Positions 5,475-5,880 of a stretch of DNA of 5,880 nucleotides are shown in pieces (the stretch's first letter is position 1; each line of letters opens with the position of its first letter). The position numbers and the translations under genes are program-made. The DNA comes from Synergistaceae bacterium (GTDB taxonomy: Bacteria; Synergistota; Synergistia; Synergistales; Synergistaceae): positions 1 through 5,880 of the forward strand of contig JAISRP010000272.1 of the NCBI GenBank assembly GCA_031273585.1. The letters are read 5' to 3'. Under the pieces are notes generated by a model. That model saw only the letters and a list, made by a program, of their open reading frames with translations. It searched no databases and was not told the DNA's origin.

Positions 5475-5880
5475 ATGGGAGAACACCCGAGGGACATGAC
5501 GGAGGGCGGGGACGAGCGGATCGCGCGGTCCATCATCGAGGGCAGAACGGCGCTCGGCATCGAGCTCGGGTCCACCCGCATAAAGGCGATACTGATCGGA
5601 GGCGGATTCGAGCCGCTCGCCTCCGGCAGCCACGAATGGGAGAACAGGCTGGATGACGGCGTGTGGACGTATCGTCTGGAGGATGTGTGGTCCGGCATTC
5701 AGGCCAGCCTCCAAAATCTGGCGGGCGAGGTGCGAAGCAGGTACGGGGCGAGGCTCGCCACCGTCGGGGCCATCGGCATCTCCGCCATGATGCACGGATA
5801 TCTGGTGTTTGACGAGGGCGGGAACCAGCTTGTTCCCTTCCGGACCTGGCGCAACACCATCACGGAGGAGTCGGCGGACG
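5475..5880 (+). CDS. FGGY-family carbohydrate kinase, N-terminal part (cut by window end)
   Basis: The first 135 codons of a sugar kinase; the frame is open to the window end. FGGY kinases phosphorylate a sugar, usually the ketose from an isomerase step, with ATP in the cytoplasm. The nucleotide-binding phosphate-1 loop is [11 protein letters not shown] (28-38). It resembles the usual G-[IV]-D-x-G-[TS]-x-x-x-K pattern, with E30 where Asp is normal. [10 protein letters not shown] (104-113) contains the Met-His-Gly seen around the sugar site of xylulokinases, and FRTWRNT (122-128) follows. About 27 residues precede the phosphate-1 loop, whereas classical members such as XylB begin almost at it. 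The [18 protein letters not shown] region resembles an atypical FGGY subgroup often labelled xylulokinase or just carbohydrate kinase. Placement after the isomerase suggests it phosphorylates that enzyme's product. Xylulokinase, ribulokinase and fuculokinase cannot be told apart from this fragment. It lies 73 bases after the isomerase stop, so it may share the transcript or have its own control. Confidence 0.88.
   Translation, partial: MGEHPRDMTEGGDERIARSIIEGRTALGIELGSTRIKAILIGGGFEPLASGSHEWENRLDDGVWTYRLEDVWSGIQASLQNLAGEVRSRYGARLATVGAIGISAMMHGYLVFDEGGNQLVPFRTWRNTITEESAD

Overview
The window holds most of a sugar uptake and catabolism locus. It contains the last 37 codons of a sugar-binding protein, a complete CUT2-type ABC importer core (an ATPase and two permeases, closest to E. 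coli YtfR, YtfT and YjfF), a complete L-fucose/L-arabinose isomerase-family enzyme, and the first 135 codons of an FGGY-family sugar kinase. All genes are on the + strand. Coding sequence is GC-rich with frequent AGG (Arg) and ATA (Ile) codons. That codon style fits several GC-rich anaerobic bacterial lineages; Synergistota or a GC-rich clostridial relative are guesses only. No rRNA or other marker gene is present to settle this.

Layout: 1-114 is the 3' end of the binding-protein gene. A strong GC-rich hairpin follows (136-184). The non-coding stretch 176-310 is very AT-rich and carries a 47-bp tandem duplication (198-244 and 245-291). Each copy has a perfect TATAAT. ytfR (311-1837), ytfT (1834-2898), yjfF (2895-3917) and the isomerase gene (3914-5401) follow, and each is joined to the next by a 4-base ATGA stop/start overlap. 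A 73-bp gap (5402-5474) separates the isomerase from the kinase, which starts at 5475 and runs off the window. That gap contains a third, partial copy of the upstream repeat, with an exact 16-base core, at almost the same distance from the start codon as the second copy.

Proposed working: the binding protein captures a sugar outside the membrane. YtfT/YjfF form the channel, and YtfR drives import. The isomerase turns the aldose into a ketose, and the kinase phosphorylates it. The transporter family is known for galactofuranose in E. coli, while the isomerase/kinase pair points to a pentose or deoxyhexose such as L-arabinose or L-fucose. The substrate cannot be fixed from this window. The gene content resembles known sugar operons. 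The least explained element is the three-copy upstream repeat, which looks like a shared regulatory site for the locus.
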